A DNA stretch of 64,000 bases, from assembly GCF_949987515.2 (NCBI RefSeq), contig NC_082687.1, positions 19,204,148 to 19,268,147 of the forward strand. Reading direction: 5' to 3'. Below are positions 1 through 10,611 of this stretch, in pieces. The notes beneath the pieces are model-generated. The model was not told the origin of the DNA, did no database searches, and saw only the letters and a list, made by a program, of their open reading frames with translations. The translations under genes and the position numbers were made by a program. This stretch comes from Delphinus delphis (taxonomy: Eukaryota; Chordata; Mammalia; Artiodactyla; Delphinidae). Position 1 is the first letter of the stretch. Every line of letters starts with the position of its first letter.

Positions 1-189
1 CGCAGTGGTTGAGAGTCCGCCTGCCGATGCAGGGGACACGGGTTCGTGCCCCGGTCCAGGAAGATCCCACATGCCGCGGAGCGGCTAGGCCCATAAGCCA
101 TGGCCGCTGAGCCTGCGCGTCCGAAGCCTGTGCTCCGCAATGGGAGAGGCCACAGCAGTGAGAGGCCCGCGTACTGCAAAAAAAAAAAA
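1..189 (+). mobile_element. CHR SINE, left end cut by window edge
   Basis: This is a tRNA-derived CHR SINE in plus orientation. The first roughly 18 bases of the tRNA-like head lie outside the window. Visible parts are the rest of the A box region, a B box at about 45-56 (GGTTCGTGCCCC), the tRNA-unrelated body, and an A tail at 178-189. The internal A and B boxes are the RNA polymerase III promoter in this family. Copies depend on L1 machinery for spread. The left TSD cannot be seen. Short ORFs across it are not genes. Confidence 0.93.
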
Positions 190-860
190 GGATGCAGGAA
201 CAACCTTGAAGGGGTTCAATTTGAGTATGAAAATAATATAGACAAAACAACAGGTATACAGTTATCCATTAGTCTACAAGGAAAAATGTGAAAACAATAG
301 CAAATAAACAAAATTCAAATTAACAAAATTTACTTTAAAAATCATTATAGATTACTATTACATTAATTCTGTAGTAAAAATAAAATTGTCATTAGACGGA
401 AACAAATAAGCATCAATTCAGTCTTTCTAATAGGAGGTTAATTTTAGACTTAGCAAATAACCCTGGTTCATGAGAGTAAGCTCTTCTGAACAGAAAACGG
501 TCAGCTAAGGAATGATAGTCAATCACCATTTTATAACCCTATTGTTTAAATGATTTAGGCAAGAATCATCAGTGGATGCAAAGACCATTAGGTGAAGCAA
601 TGATGGAGGACTGAATAATTTCATGTTTCCAAGGTAGCAACCTATGTATTTTAGCTGCATACATGAGGAAAAATAATTTTACAGTGAAAGGATTCATCAC
701 CATCTTAACTCTGTGATCAAGTGAGACAAGCTGACATTAGGAGTATCATTATGTGATACAAAATGAAGTTCACAGCATCACTTATGAGGTATTTTTGCAA
801 AAATATTTAATCTGAATCAAATTAATCTTTAAATCTAACTTCCATTTTACAGAAAACAAA
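190..860. other. AT-rich stretch, nothing recognised
   Basis: I see no coding signal, RNA gene or repeat I can name. The sequence is AT-rich and may be old L1-derived DNA, because L1 fragments follow. Confidence 0.4.
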
Positions 861-869
861 GACAATGGA

Positions 870-1560
870 GGAAGAAGTTAAAATGATTTATGATTCAATC
901 AGTCAGTTTTTGAATGTGGGAAATCCTACAGGAGTAGGATCAATGAGAAACATGAGATGGGCTGGGAGACTTTCTAGATTAATGGAGGTTGAAGAGACAT
1001 AACAACTGAGTTGTTGTATTTATATTCATCAAAGTCAACTGCTTGTAATTTTTCTTTGTTGTGCTTTGCTTTTCAAATTTGGAATATCAGTAAAATAGGT
1101 TGAGATGTTTTGCTCTTTTTACTAGTTTCTGTAAGAAATGTAAGATTGGGATTACCTGTTCCTGAAATATTTCCTATAGTTTGTTTTGTAAACTTGTCTA
1201 AGTGTGGTGTTTTCTTTGTGAAAACATCTCAATTACTCAGTTTTTTATGTCTGATTTTTCTATTATTTAATCAGTTTACAAATTTGCTTATATTGGTGGG
1301 GGGAATAAAATGTTTTATCTGAGTACAAAAGTAGGCAAAACTGTAGTATTAGCATCAGGATATTGATTTCTCTTGATGCGAGTAGTATTGGAAGGGAACT
1401 TGGAGGAGTCCTCTAATACAGGGAATGTTCTCTTTCTTGATTTGGGTGCTGGTTACAAAGCTGATGCAATCTATGGAAATTCATTGAACTGTACACTTAC
1501 GAATTGTGCACTTCTACGTTCATAGGTTACATTTGATTGTATATTTTAAAAATATTTAAT
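870..1560. mobile_element. Ancient L1 fragments, mixed orientation
   Basis: Three pieces look like old L1. Positions 940-1010 (a 'gagactttctagatt...gagacataacaact' motif) and 1400-1555 ('cttgatttgggtgctggttac', then 'gtacacttacgaattgtgcac') match plus-strand 3' ends of old mammalian L1 families. Positions 1085-1320 resemble the ORF2 reverse-transcriptase region in minus orientation. The pieces are strongly diverged and boundaries are approximate. The 70-residue ORF at 1110-1322 is a by-product. Confidence 0.5.
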
Positions 1561-2720
1561 CCAACAATGTAGTTAAAGAAAAATAAGTAATTACAAAATG
1601 AGATTGGTTTTAAGATATGCAAGAATTATTAAATAATAGGATCTGTATTAATATAACTTATTACTTTAATAGGTTCAATAAAAATATAGTATTATTTTCA
1701 TATATGCCAAAGGCATTAGATAAAATTCAATAGTGATTCCTACTAAGCTCCGAACAGTAGAATATTTCTTCAACATGATAAAGACAAAATCCATTTCAGA
1801 ATAGGTTTATTTGGCTACATAAAATTTAAAATTCTTTTCATAATAAGTAAATCAAAGGGCAAATGGTAAATTGTGAAAAATACTTGCTGCTGTAATGTCA
1901 GATAATGGATCAATATCATTATGACAAATAGACCTTTTACAAGTCAAAGAGAAAAAGTTGGTATTCCTAAGTGACCCACAAGAGTAAAAATTGAGTATTT
2001 TTCATAGTTTTATTATTTATAATTTTTATATTTATATTTTATATTGTTTTGATCAAAGAATTAAGGCTTAAAAGTAGCCTATTAAAATTTATCATTTGTG
2101 GGAAATACAATTCTTATGCACTATCTGTGGGTATATAGAGCAGCATAAACTTTTTGGAGGGTAATTCAGCAGTATAAGTATATAGATGGTTTAAAAATGG
2201 ATTTATTTCTGATTTAGCAATTCTATGAATAAAGCCTAAGTAAATAGTCATTAATGTATAGTGACATCTGTCAATTGCTTTGTTATGTTATTTTTATAAC
2301 AGCAAAAATTTGGACTCCAATTACATATCAACAACACAGGATTGATAAAGTTATGCAAATTAGAATCATAAATTTGGAATATAACTAGACATTATCTTAT
2401 TGATGAAGTAAATTTCTATTTTATTAAGTGAAAGAACAGGTTAGCAATTAGATTTATGTATGTATACATATACTCATTTGTATATATGACAATGTATATA
2501 TGATATATACATTTATATGATATATACATATGGATATATATACATGTAATATATCACATATGGATTATATATCCATGGATATATTCTTATAAAATTTTTA
2601 ACAGCGGTGGTTGTCTCTGTGTGATAGAATTATAGGCTATGACTTTTACTCACCTGTAAGTTATATATTTTCTAAAATGAATATGTATTGATATTTTTAT
2701 TTGTAATGAAAGGAAGCACA
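1560..2720 (+). mobile_element. Ancient L1 (L1M-type), ORF2 to 3' end
   Basis: A strongly diverged plus-strand L1. Positions 1705-1800 resemble the ORF2 reverse-transcriptase segment ('ccaaaggcattagataaaattcaa', then 'cttcaacatgataaagac'). Positions 2100-2480 resemble the ORF2 C-terminal and 3' UTR region ('tttttggagggtaattcagcagtat', 'atttagcaattctatgaat', 'taacagcaaaaatttggactcc'). Positions 2600-2720 resemble the extreme 3' end. Frame is destroyed throughout and parts are deleted. A later L1 follows at 2801. Confidence 0.6.
2455..2590. repeat. AT-rich (TATA/TGTA) simple repeat
   Basis: Runs of tatg, tata and catatg alternate over about 135 bp, with several short palindromes such as catatg and atatat. 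It lies in the 3' part of an old L1 and probably grew from it. Confidence 0.75.
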
Positions 2721-2800
2721 AAGTTATTACATACATGCTATAAGAGACTTTTTAAATTTGCAGAATGTAACAAGGAATGAAACCTATTTCTTAGATTTTT

Positions 2801-3263
2801 AAAAATATTTTTATTGGAGCACAGTTGATTTCTAATGTTGTAAAGTTTACAATTTACAATTGTAAAGTTTCAGGTGTACAGCAAAGTGAATCAGTTATAC
2901 ATATACCTATATCCACTCTTTTTAAGATTCTTTTCCCATGTAGGCTATTACAGAGTACTGAGTAGTGTTCTCTGTGCTGTACAGTAGGCCCTTATTAGTT
3001 ACCTATTTTATATTGTATATAGTAGTGTGTATATGTCAACCCCAGTCTCCCAGTTCATCCATCCCCACCCACACCCTGGGAACCAAAAGTTTCTACATCT
3101 GTAACTCTATTTCTGTTTTGTAGAAGTTCATTTGTACTCTTTTTTTTTTAGATTCCACATATAAGCGATATCGTATGATATTTGGCTTTCTCTGTGTGAC
3201 TTCACTCTGTATGACAGTCTCTAGGTCCATCCATGTGGCTGCAGATGGCATTATTTCGTTCTT
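2801..3263 (-). mobile_element. 5'-truncated L1 with 10-bp TSD
   Basis: This is the 3' UTR and last bases of ORF2 of a moderately young L1, minus strand: 'ttattggagcacagttgattt' at the left, 'ggtccatccatgtggctgcagatgg' at the right. It is flanked by a perfect duplication ttagattttt at 2791-2800 and 3264-3273. That fixes the insertion at 463 bp and shows 5' truncation. The same family occurs at 10612-11545. Confidence 0.88.
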
Positions 3264-3273
3264 TTAGATTTTT

Positions 3274-3560
3274 GTATTGGGCACAGCAGTCCCAGGGCCG
3301 CCATGTCTGGCATCCTTCTCTGCCTGACAGTGCACCTCACCTCCACGTCTCAGCGAAGCCATGCTGTTTCGTGTGCACACGAATAGCCACTGACTGGACT
3401 GGAAATGCACCTGTCCAAATGTGCTCAATGCAGGCTGGTGGGAATCCATAACTTGTCATAGCACAAAGGACTTTTCCTAAGGTAGTCGCTGGTAACTAGC
3501 TCTCTTAATCATTGTAGTTCTCTGTGGAATTTACTCAGAATGTGGTGGGTTAATAGCTGT
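3274..3560. other. Unassigned GC-richer block
   Basis: Positions 3278-3470 are richer in GC and CpG than the surroundings and match no repeat I recognise. Overlapping ORFs occur on both strands (72 residues plus, 61 residues minus). I see no convincing start context, splice site or protein motif. The L1 TSD shows this DNA was next to 2790 before the L1 inserted, so it is not an L1 transduction. It could be a processed pseudogene piece or an unnamed repeat. Confidence 0.4.
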
Positions 3561-3579
3561 TTTTTTTTTTTTTTTTTCT
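3561..3579. repeat. Poly(T) run
   Basis: An uninterrupted T tract of about 19 bases followed by ctttttgag. No SINE body is attached on its right. Confidence 0.8.
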
Positions 3580-3614
3580 TTTTGAGAAGACAGATTGTAT
3601 ACTCAACATAAAGA

Positions 3615-3668
3615 TTAGATGAGAATAAGGGAGAAAGGGAAGAAGGGAGAGAGAGGGAGAGGCTTGAG
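3615..3668. repeat. Purine-rich tract
   Basis: About 50 bases consist almost only of A and G on the plus strand (gggagaaagggaagaaggga and similar). It is a degenerate GA-type low-complexity tract. Confidence 0.75.
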
Positions 3669-3927
3669 TTCATCTCCAGCAACGTCTTGCCCTGACAACT
3701 TGCCAGTCCTAATGTACATATACCCTCAAGTTGGCCAGTGTAAGTCTTGCATCCTTACAGCCAAAAATTGCCTAGTCTTCATCCTCAGTGATGAGGGGAA
3801 AGTTGATGATGCAGTCACTCCTTGGATACTACATTTACTTCACTCTTGTTAGTCACATGTTACTAAATGCTGCCTGTGTACATTATAGCAGAGGAAATTG
3901 TCTTTTAGACATTTTGCTTTACATTCT

Positions 3928-3959
3928 CGTGTGTGTGTGTGTGTGCGCGCGTGCGCGTG
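3928..3959. repeat. Alternating purine-pyrimidine (TG)n(CG)n tract
   Basis: Thirty-two bases alternate strictly pyrimidine-purine, starting as TG repeats and passing into CGCGCG and GCGCG. Such tracts can adopt Z-DNA. CpG-rich repeats are uncommon in methylated vertebrate DNA, where CpG decays to TpG. Confidence 0.85.
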
Positions 3960-3964
3960 ACCTA

Positions 3965-4390
3965 AATATTTCACTAAAGGAGAAGTTATAATATTTTGAA
4001 AGTGTAGGAATCAAAAGGAATTGGGAGCTTCTAGTATTTCCTGATTCTATATTTTTAATCCCTCTTCCAAATAAATAAGCTCAGATTAAAAGCAACCATG
4101 AAAAAAATATACATTGAACTCATTAAATATACCGTAAGGAGGGAGGCTTGCTAAATAGAGATGTATTGATGCTGTTAGGAAAGGTCTTTAAAATTTGGAA
4201 ACAGGCAAAAGAGATTGCTGAGTGTGCTTTTAGGGCAGTGCCGGCTGGACCGCCTAGCAGCTGGGTTCTCTTACAGATCTGTGGGGCTGAGGTTAACTTG
4301 TAGATTTTTGCCTGGTAGGGATGCAAATCATTTCTTTCCTACAGAAGAGACAAACCCAAATGGTATGGTTCACTACTCTGTAAGACATAA
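3965..4390. other. No recognised feature
   Basis: Unassigned sequence without coding or repeat signal that I can support. Confidence 0.35.
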
Positions 4391-4405
4391 ATCTGTTTTG
4401 TTTCT

Positions 4406-4750
4406 TTTTTTCTTTTAATTAATTAATTTATTATTGACTGTGTTGGGTCTTCGTTGCTGCGCGTGGGCTTTCTTTAGTTGCGGCGAGTGGGGGCTACTCT
4501 TCGTTGCAGTGCGCGGGCTTCTCATTGCAGTGGCTTCTCTTGTTGCAGAGTATGAGCTCTAGGCACGCGGGCTTCAGTAGTTGTGGCTCGCGGGCTCAGT
4601 AGTTGTGGCTCGCGGGCTCTAGAGCGCAGACTCAGTGGTTGTGGCGCACGGGCTTAGTTGCTCCGTGGCAAGTGTGATCTTCCCAGACCAGGACCCGTGT
4701 CCCCTGCATTGGCAGGCAGATTCTTAACCTCTGTGCCACCAGGGAAGTCC
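4406..4750 (-). mobile_element. Long CHR-type SINE (about 345 bp)
   Basis: A minus-strand SINE longer than the common CHR copies. Its 5' head (right end, ccaccagggaagtcc) is the same tRNA-like promoter region. The body carries repeated 'gttgtggc...cgggct' blocks, and the tail is AT-rich at the left. An imperfect TSD (tgttttgtttct at 4394-4405, tggttttatttct at 4752-4764) flanks it. It contains a perfect 22-bp tandem duplication at 4575-4618. It is more diverged than the short CHR copies. The exact subfamily name is uncertain. Confidence 0.8.
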
Positions 4751-4794
4751 TTGGTTTTATTTCTAACCTAGCTATATTATCCTCACAGTTCTAT

Positions 4795-4999
4795 TTTTTT
4801 TTTTTTTCCTGTACGTGGGCCTCTCACTGATGTGGCCTCTTCCGTTGCGGAGCACAGGCTCCGAACATGCAGGCTCAGCGGCCATGGCTCACGGGCCCAG
4901 CCGCTCTGCGGCATGTGGGATCTTCCCAGACCGGGGCACGAACCCGTGTCCCCTGCATCGGCAGGCAGACTCTCAACCACTGCGCCACCAGGGAAGCCC
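4795..4999 (-). mobile_element. CHR SINE with 10-bp TSD
   Basis: A full-length minus-strand CHR SINE, with T tract at the left and ccaccagggaagccc at the right. The TSD acagttctat is perfect at 4785-4794 and 5001-5010. ORFs of 66-78 residues on both strands come from the GC-rich SINE body and recur in every copy of this family. Confidence 0.95.
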
Positions 5000-5011
5000 A
5001 ACAGTTCTATA

Positions 5012-5690
5012 TTTTATTGCACATGTGACTAGCTTCTCAAATGTTCTTTGACCTGGTTATAACAGTTTACTGGTTACCCCGTTAATTAATGAATTGAATA
5101 AAATCCTTGATGTTTTCACTTCATATTTTCATGAAAATACTGATTTTACCTTTTTTTTAAAAAATTATACTTTTACAATGCTCTTCCTCTAAATCTTTTT
5201 TTTTCTTTTGGAGAAAATATTCTGTATGGTATAAGCTAACTGTTGTAATTCCTAAGTGGGAGGTTTAAGATTATTTATCCTTAAAAATTATACAAAATAA
5301 TAAATGTCCCAGGATTCTTCCTTAATCCCAGATTTACCAATTTCTTCCTTACTATGACTACTTTTATATTTAAATAGAAATATTTTATAAAGGTTTTTGT
5401 TGTATTTTACATTTATCAAGTATTTTGTTTGACACAGAGCATCCAGTTCTTCTGAGCTTCTTTTTGCATATGCTTTAAAAACAATAGGTGGTAAATAAAT
5501 GCTTATTAATACAAGCATTTAAGAGTCAATATCTCCTTGATGTTTACTCCTTCAAAATGTCTTTTAAAAATTCAGTATAATCTACAGGCCACTCTATATC
5601 ATCTACTTTTAGTCACCTGTAGTAATGAGTAATTTCACTGAGTTTTTCTCGTTTTTTTACTTAGTCTTCCCACATGAGAAATGGTGACAT
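5012..5690. other. AT-rich, nothing recognised
   Basis: No repeat or gene signal that I can name. The 76-residue minus ORF at 5288-5518 has no recognisable motif. Confidence 0.4.
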
Positions 5691-5703
5691 GTCAGATGAG
5701 ACC

Positions 5704-5911
5704 TTTTTTTTTTTTTTTTTTGCGGTACACAGGCCTCTCACTGTTGTGGCCTCTCCCATTGCGGAGCACAGGCTCCAGACGCGCAGGCTCAGCGGCCATG
5801 GCTCATGGGCCCAGCCGCTCCGCGGCATGTGGGATCCTCCCGGACCGGGGCACGAACCTGTGTCCCCTGCATCGGCAGGCGGACTCAACCACTGCGCCAC
5901 CAGGGAAGCCC
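5704..5911 (-). mobile_element. CHR SINE with short TSD
   Basis: Full-length minus-strand CHR SINE with a T tract of about 18. The flanking duplication is gagacc at 5698-5703 and 5912-5917, continuing into T-rich sequence on both sides. The 95-residue ORF across it is an artefact of the SINE body. Confidence 0.93.
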
Positions 5912-5939
5912 GAGACCATTTTTAATATACTCTTTTATT

Positions 5940-6045
5940 CCTTTTTCCTGTCAACAAATATTTGTTGACAACCCTTCTGTGCTATGCACAGTTCTAGGAG
6001 TTGAATATGTAGATGAATTCAGGAAATCAAATAATAACTAGGAAG
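5940..6045 (-). mobile_element. L2 3' end fragment
   Basis: The order 'caacaaatatttgttgacaa', 'tctgtgctatgcacagttctagg', then a run of a-rich sequence matches the reverse complement of the L2 3' end. Strongly diverged. Confidence 0.6.
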
Positions 6046-6049
6046 GACT

Positions 6050-7390
6050 ATTTGCTAAGTATAGATTTGAAGCAAAGGAAGTTACCTGCTAAATTTCCCA
6101 TTTCTATTCTAAGATTATTTTTGTCTAAGAATCAGGACTAAGAGTTTAGAATAAAAACATCTTCCTCCTTGAATGGTTCTCTTGAAAAATTAACAAATTC
6201 CTTGTAATTCTTCTATTTCATTGATTATATGATGACTTGTGCCTTATGGTTTACGACCTCCACTCTGACTTAATAATAAACTTCACAATTCCTCTACTCA
6301 AGGTAAATACTCTTAGTTAATTTCCATTGCCATTTCTCAAAGGAATGCCTCTACCAGAACTAATCTTTGTTATTCTTAAATAAAATCAACCCCCCCAAAT
6401 TTAAAAAGCTATTTATACTAATTTTTATAAAAGACAGTAAAAGTTTAAGCCAAGAGAAAACTCGGGGTGAGAACTTGAAGGGAAATATTTCACTTTACAT
6501 TATTATTCTGCTGTGAACAATGGAATTGGTCCTTCACTATAGATGAAACACAGTGTGAAAAATAATGCAAATAAAAAGTAAAGTAAAATCATCCAATATT
6601 ATGGTTGACACACTGATCATTCCTTTCAATCCACAAACTGACAAAGGGGTATTCATATAAATTGATGGGACATGATGAATCATGAACCAAAAAATGTCAG
6701 TTAACTTGCATGAGCTCATACAGCAGATTAAGCTGTGCCTACATACAGCCTCTGACTCAAAAATTTTGGGCAGAAATGTCTTTTGGCAACCATGTAGGAG
6801 AGGGTAAAAAATATTTTCAAAGTTAAGCAAACATTGTGGGTGGATCCATCTACATGCCAAAAATATTGAAGTCAGTAGTCATATTTCCATTGGCTTTGTG
6901 TGATTTCTGGGGCTAACTGGAGGGCAGGGGGTAGGGAATATTGTGGGGTAAAATGGCAGGGACTTTGGAAATGAAACCTGGAAAGGAAGCCCAGAATATC
7001 CCTGAGTATTCTCAGAGTATTTGTCTGATAGTAGTTAATCTGGAAGTTGTGCTCTTCCTACTAAAATCCCGAGTGGTCTAAAAATAAATAATACTTACTG
7101 ATGCACAAGATACAGAGCAATTGTGGCAAGCAACTCTGTATAGTTTCCATTGACAGAATATCTGCATTCCATGCAAGTAGGGCGATTTACGGATTATGAA
7201 GTGGTTAGAGCTTGCCAAGTGTTGTTTAAGTGAACTCTTCCTTTAGAAGTCTGAACTATGAGCAAAAGAGTGTCAGTTCTGGTATGAGAGGGTAACCATT
7301 GTTCCAGGCTGGTGTGTAATGCTGACCAGATGAAAGCACACAGGATAGTGATGATGAAAGAGACCACAAAATAAGGGGTTCTAGCATAAA
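6050..7390. other. No recognised feature
   Basis: Unassigned sequence. The 107-residue minus ORF at 6537-6860 shows no motif I know and no supporting context, so I do not call it a gene. Confidence 0.35.
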
Positions 7391-7394
7391 GGGA

Positions 7395-7540
7395 GAGTCT
7401 ATTATTATCTTAATCACATTTAATCTTTACAATAAATCTTTCTGTTAGGTATTAGGCCCATTTTCCAGATGAGGAAATTGAGGCTTAAAGAGATTAAAAT
7501 ATTTATTCAAAACTTAAGGACTATTACCATCTTCTTTTTT
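7395..7540 (-). mobile_element. MIR SINE fragment
   Basis: The core 'cccattttccagatgaggaaattgaggctta' with upstream 'tattattatcttaa...tttaatctttac' is the MIR core in reverse complement. Confidence 0.8.
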
Positions 7541-7544
7541 CACG

Positions 7545-10080
7545 GCTGAATCCCATTTGGCTACTTTTTTCATCATCTGTCTAGTGGGGAGGGACTATAT
7601 TTGCCAACTAAGCTATTCTGTGAAGACAGCCATACATAATATAGGCATCTATGCATGTATGTGGGTACATGTCTCTGTTGAGGAATTCTGTTCACAAACA
7701 ACAAACTGACTCTAACTCACTTAAGGGAACCACAAAGTATATAGGCAGAATGCTAGGATTTGTCTAGAATGGGTAGACAAGCTGGAGAAGCCACTGGAGG
7801 AATTAGGCCTGCTCTGGGGAATTCAGCATCAGAGGCTCACGTATTTCTCATTTAGACTTTCAGTCACTTGAATTTCCATTCAAATTTTCACATTCCCTAG
7901 TGAGAAATTCTTAATAGCTTCAGGATTGTATGTGAAGGTCAAGCAGATTATGAGATATGTGAGAGGTGGCATTAGCAACACTGATGATAACTGAGGGGAT
8001 GATTGTTACTTCTATATGTGACATACATGTACGTATGTATGTATGTATACATGTTTATATACAGAGGGTATATTTGTATTTGATTTTGGTAAACTATAGA
8101 GAAAATTACAATGGATAGGTCTGATTATTCTCGGCTTCAGATTTTTTTTTTAAACTAGGGTTTATTCCTTTAGATATTATTAAGAAGTCTATGAACTAGA
8201 TGGGCTAACAATAATATTTTACAGTAAAGGCTTTTCTGCTCAGAGTGAGCGAATCTAGTTCCTAAAACATGAGCTTGAATCTTAAATGTGAACAAGAACT
8301 AGTGTTTTTCAGGGAATTTATACTTAACTATACAAAGTGCTAGACAGACTGTTAATATCCTTCATATCAATTCATCAGTTTTTCCTCATAAAATGAGCAG
8401 AGGAGCTTATTAGCCCAGGAGAAAACAAAGGAGCAGTACTAATGCTTCTAATTTAATGAGCTGGATTTTTCAGTAAAAAGGTTTTGGGCATATCAGCAAC
8501 CACTGGAGACTTTGCTACATGTTTCACTTTTTAAATACTTCAGAGTTATATCATAGGCACAAATTTAGTTGCTTCCTCAGATCTATTACTTATGTGACCC
8601 TTCTAATCTCTAGGAACAACTTCTCACATTTTCTAGAAAGGAGAATGTAGAGTATTTGACATTGAGAGGATCAATTTGGCTACCCACTGTGAGGGACCAC
8701 GTTTACTAATTTCACCATCTTCTGTCCTTCTAGTTGCTTCTTCCTGTAGCTTCTTGTAGAAATGATAGGTGCAAAACCGAAAAAGTCTGCTCAGAGTAAA
8801 TACTGTGAATTTTCCCCAAACACAAAATTATTTGAAAACAACTTAAGAAAGGAGTAGAAATGAGTTAGTGTTCATTAAATTTTGAGAAGTTTCGGAATGG
8901 AATCCTGTGGAAGGATTTTCTTTTTTCCTCATGGGCAAGAACACATGGCTCTACTCCTTTGAGCTCTGAGAGGAGAAATAATTAGGAGCTGGTTTCTCAT
9001 CATTTGCATATGCTCTGCTGATTATCAAAACAACCCTCACAAGGAAGTGAGCAAGAATTATGATCCGTCAATTTCATGTTAAGGAACCTGAAAACACAGA
9101 ATTCTGTGCCCCAGACATTTTTATCCAGTGTGCCAAGCAAATGCCTAGAGCTTGAAGCCCTTAGGCAGATTTCCCTAGATACTGCTACTTTTTCCTACTT
9201 GCAGTTCGGGAAAACTGCAAGAAAGCAAGATGCCAATCACATGGTAACTGCCCTTTGAGATACCATGTCCCTTGAGGCTCTATTTTACTTTCTAGGCTGT
9301 GCTTCTGATGAAGGTTGCTGCATTTTCTGAGGACTTCTGAGTTAGTTACCAGTAAAAAATAAGTACTAGTTAAGTCAAACTTTAATTGAATACACTCGAT
9401 TTCTGAGAGCTCTGTGTACAGGGCGTAAAGGAGGAGGTGACTTCCTTAGCCAAGTTTTACAATTGTCACATGTGGGAGTCTCCAGCATCTTAGAAGGCAG
9501 TGAAGGCATCCTCTATGTAAACTGTGTTTTAAGTAGGTGAAGACTACTTCGTCCATGAAGGGAAAAGGAAGAAAATATTCATGTTCTTTCTATCTCAGTT
9601 GAAACTGCAAAATATTCAGAAGCCCAGGAACTTCCCACTTGATACACTCTTGCCAAGAATACTGGCCCAGGATTGTATCTTCCTTCCCCAGACAGTATCC
9701 CCAGGAGGAGAGCTGTTCTTGCAAATGGCTCAGCATGCTGCCTCACCGAAGGGAGAACAGACAGTGTCTCAATTATGCACAGTCCTTTTGTCCTTCCAGA
9801 TGGATGTGGTTTATGATCTAAGTCCCACATGTAAAAATAGTATATTTATGATGGAATTTTACATAATCTGGCTTTTCACCTGCCAAGGGGTGGGAGTGCA
9901 AACATTTCCACTCTCAGAAGAACTTCTCCGTGGAAAGGGACTCTATCCATCGGTTCCCTGTAGGATGGCCTGAGGAATACAAGGGCACCTCTGAACTCAC
10001 TATACCATTGTCCCTGTGGCACAGGGAAGAAGACATATAAATAAATGCAAAACAAATGTAGCTGCTCTAGAGACTCCAGT
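7545..10080. other. Long stretch without recognised repeats or genes
   Basis: About 2.5 kb in which I recognise only a short (GTAT)n patch at 8030-8050. ORFs up to 130 residues (9581-9973) lack motif, splice or promoter support. Long repeat-free intervals can hide conserved regulatory DNA, but nothing here shows that directly. Confidence 0.35.
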
Positions 10081-10084
10081 AGTG

Positions 10085-10320
10085 CAAAGTAGCTTTTAAG
10101 AATTCAAACCTGTGCATCCAGCGAAGTCTGGGCTGTCACCTACTAGCTAGCTTTGCAATGCTAGGCAATTAATTTAGCCTCTCTAAATCTTAGTTTCCCC
10201 ATATATAAAGATGATATCATGTATTACATATGTATTGGGGAGAATAAATACATAAAACAAATAGTGTTACATCTGGCATAAAATAATATTAACTAGATTA
10301 TTGCTGTTGTTACCAGCATG
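10085..10320 (+). mobile_element. MIR SINE
   Basis: Nearly the whole MIR is readable: 'ctgggctgtcacctactagctagctttgcaatgctaggcaa', then 'tctaaatcttagtttccccatatataaagatgatatca', then 'gagaataaatacataaa'. Plus strand, old. Confidence 0.82.
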
Positions 10321-10611
10321 ACTATGTTAAAATTAGAAGTCTGAATCTAATGGCCCACTCTATTGGTCACCCTTATTATACCCACACACACATGGTCTTT
10401 GTGTGCTTTGTACAACAATGACACTTTCCACTTCCTAAGTAATTTGTCTAACCATGATCACTATTGATTCCACCACGTATATATTCTTATCTGGTTTCAA
10501 CTGAGCATATCATTAGACTGTTTTATAAATTAGCTTGTAGCTCTATTGATTTCTGTTCTTAAAAGTTTAGAGGAAACTGTATGAAACTTTGACCTGTTAG
10601 TTCATACAGTT

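Noticed and set aside
1..189. tRNA-like head with A and B boxes, as a possible tRNA gene
   Set aside because: It is the promoter region of a SINE; the cloverleaf is not maintained and the same head recurs in all CHR copies.
2801..3475. GC-rich block as an L1 5' transduction
   Set aside because: The TSD ttagattttt ends the L1 at 3263, so the block is flanking DNA.
6537..6860. 107-residue minus ORF with hydrophobic C-terminal part
   Set aside because: No recognisable motif and no promoter or splice support; not enough to call a gene.
9581..9973. 130-residue plus ORF in otherwise unassigned DNA
   Set aside because: No domain, no convincing start context, no neighbouring exon signals; an ORF of this length can occur by chance in 64 kb.
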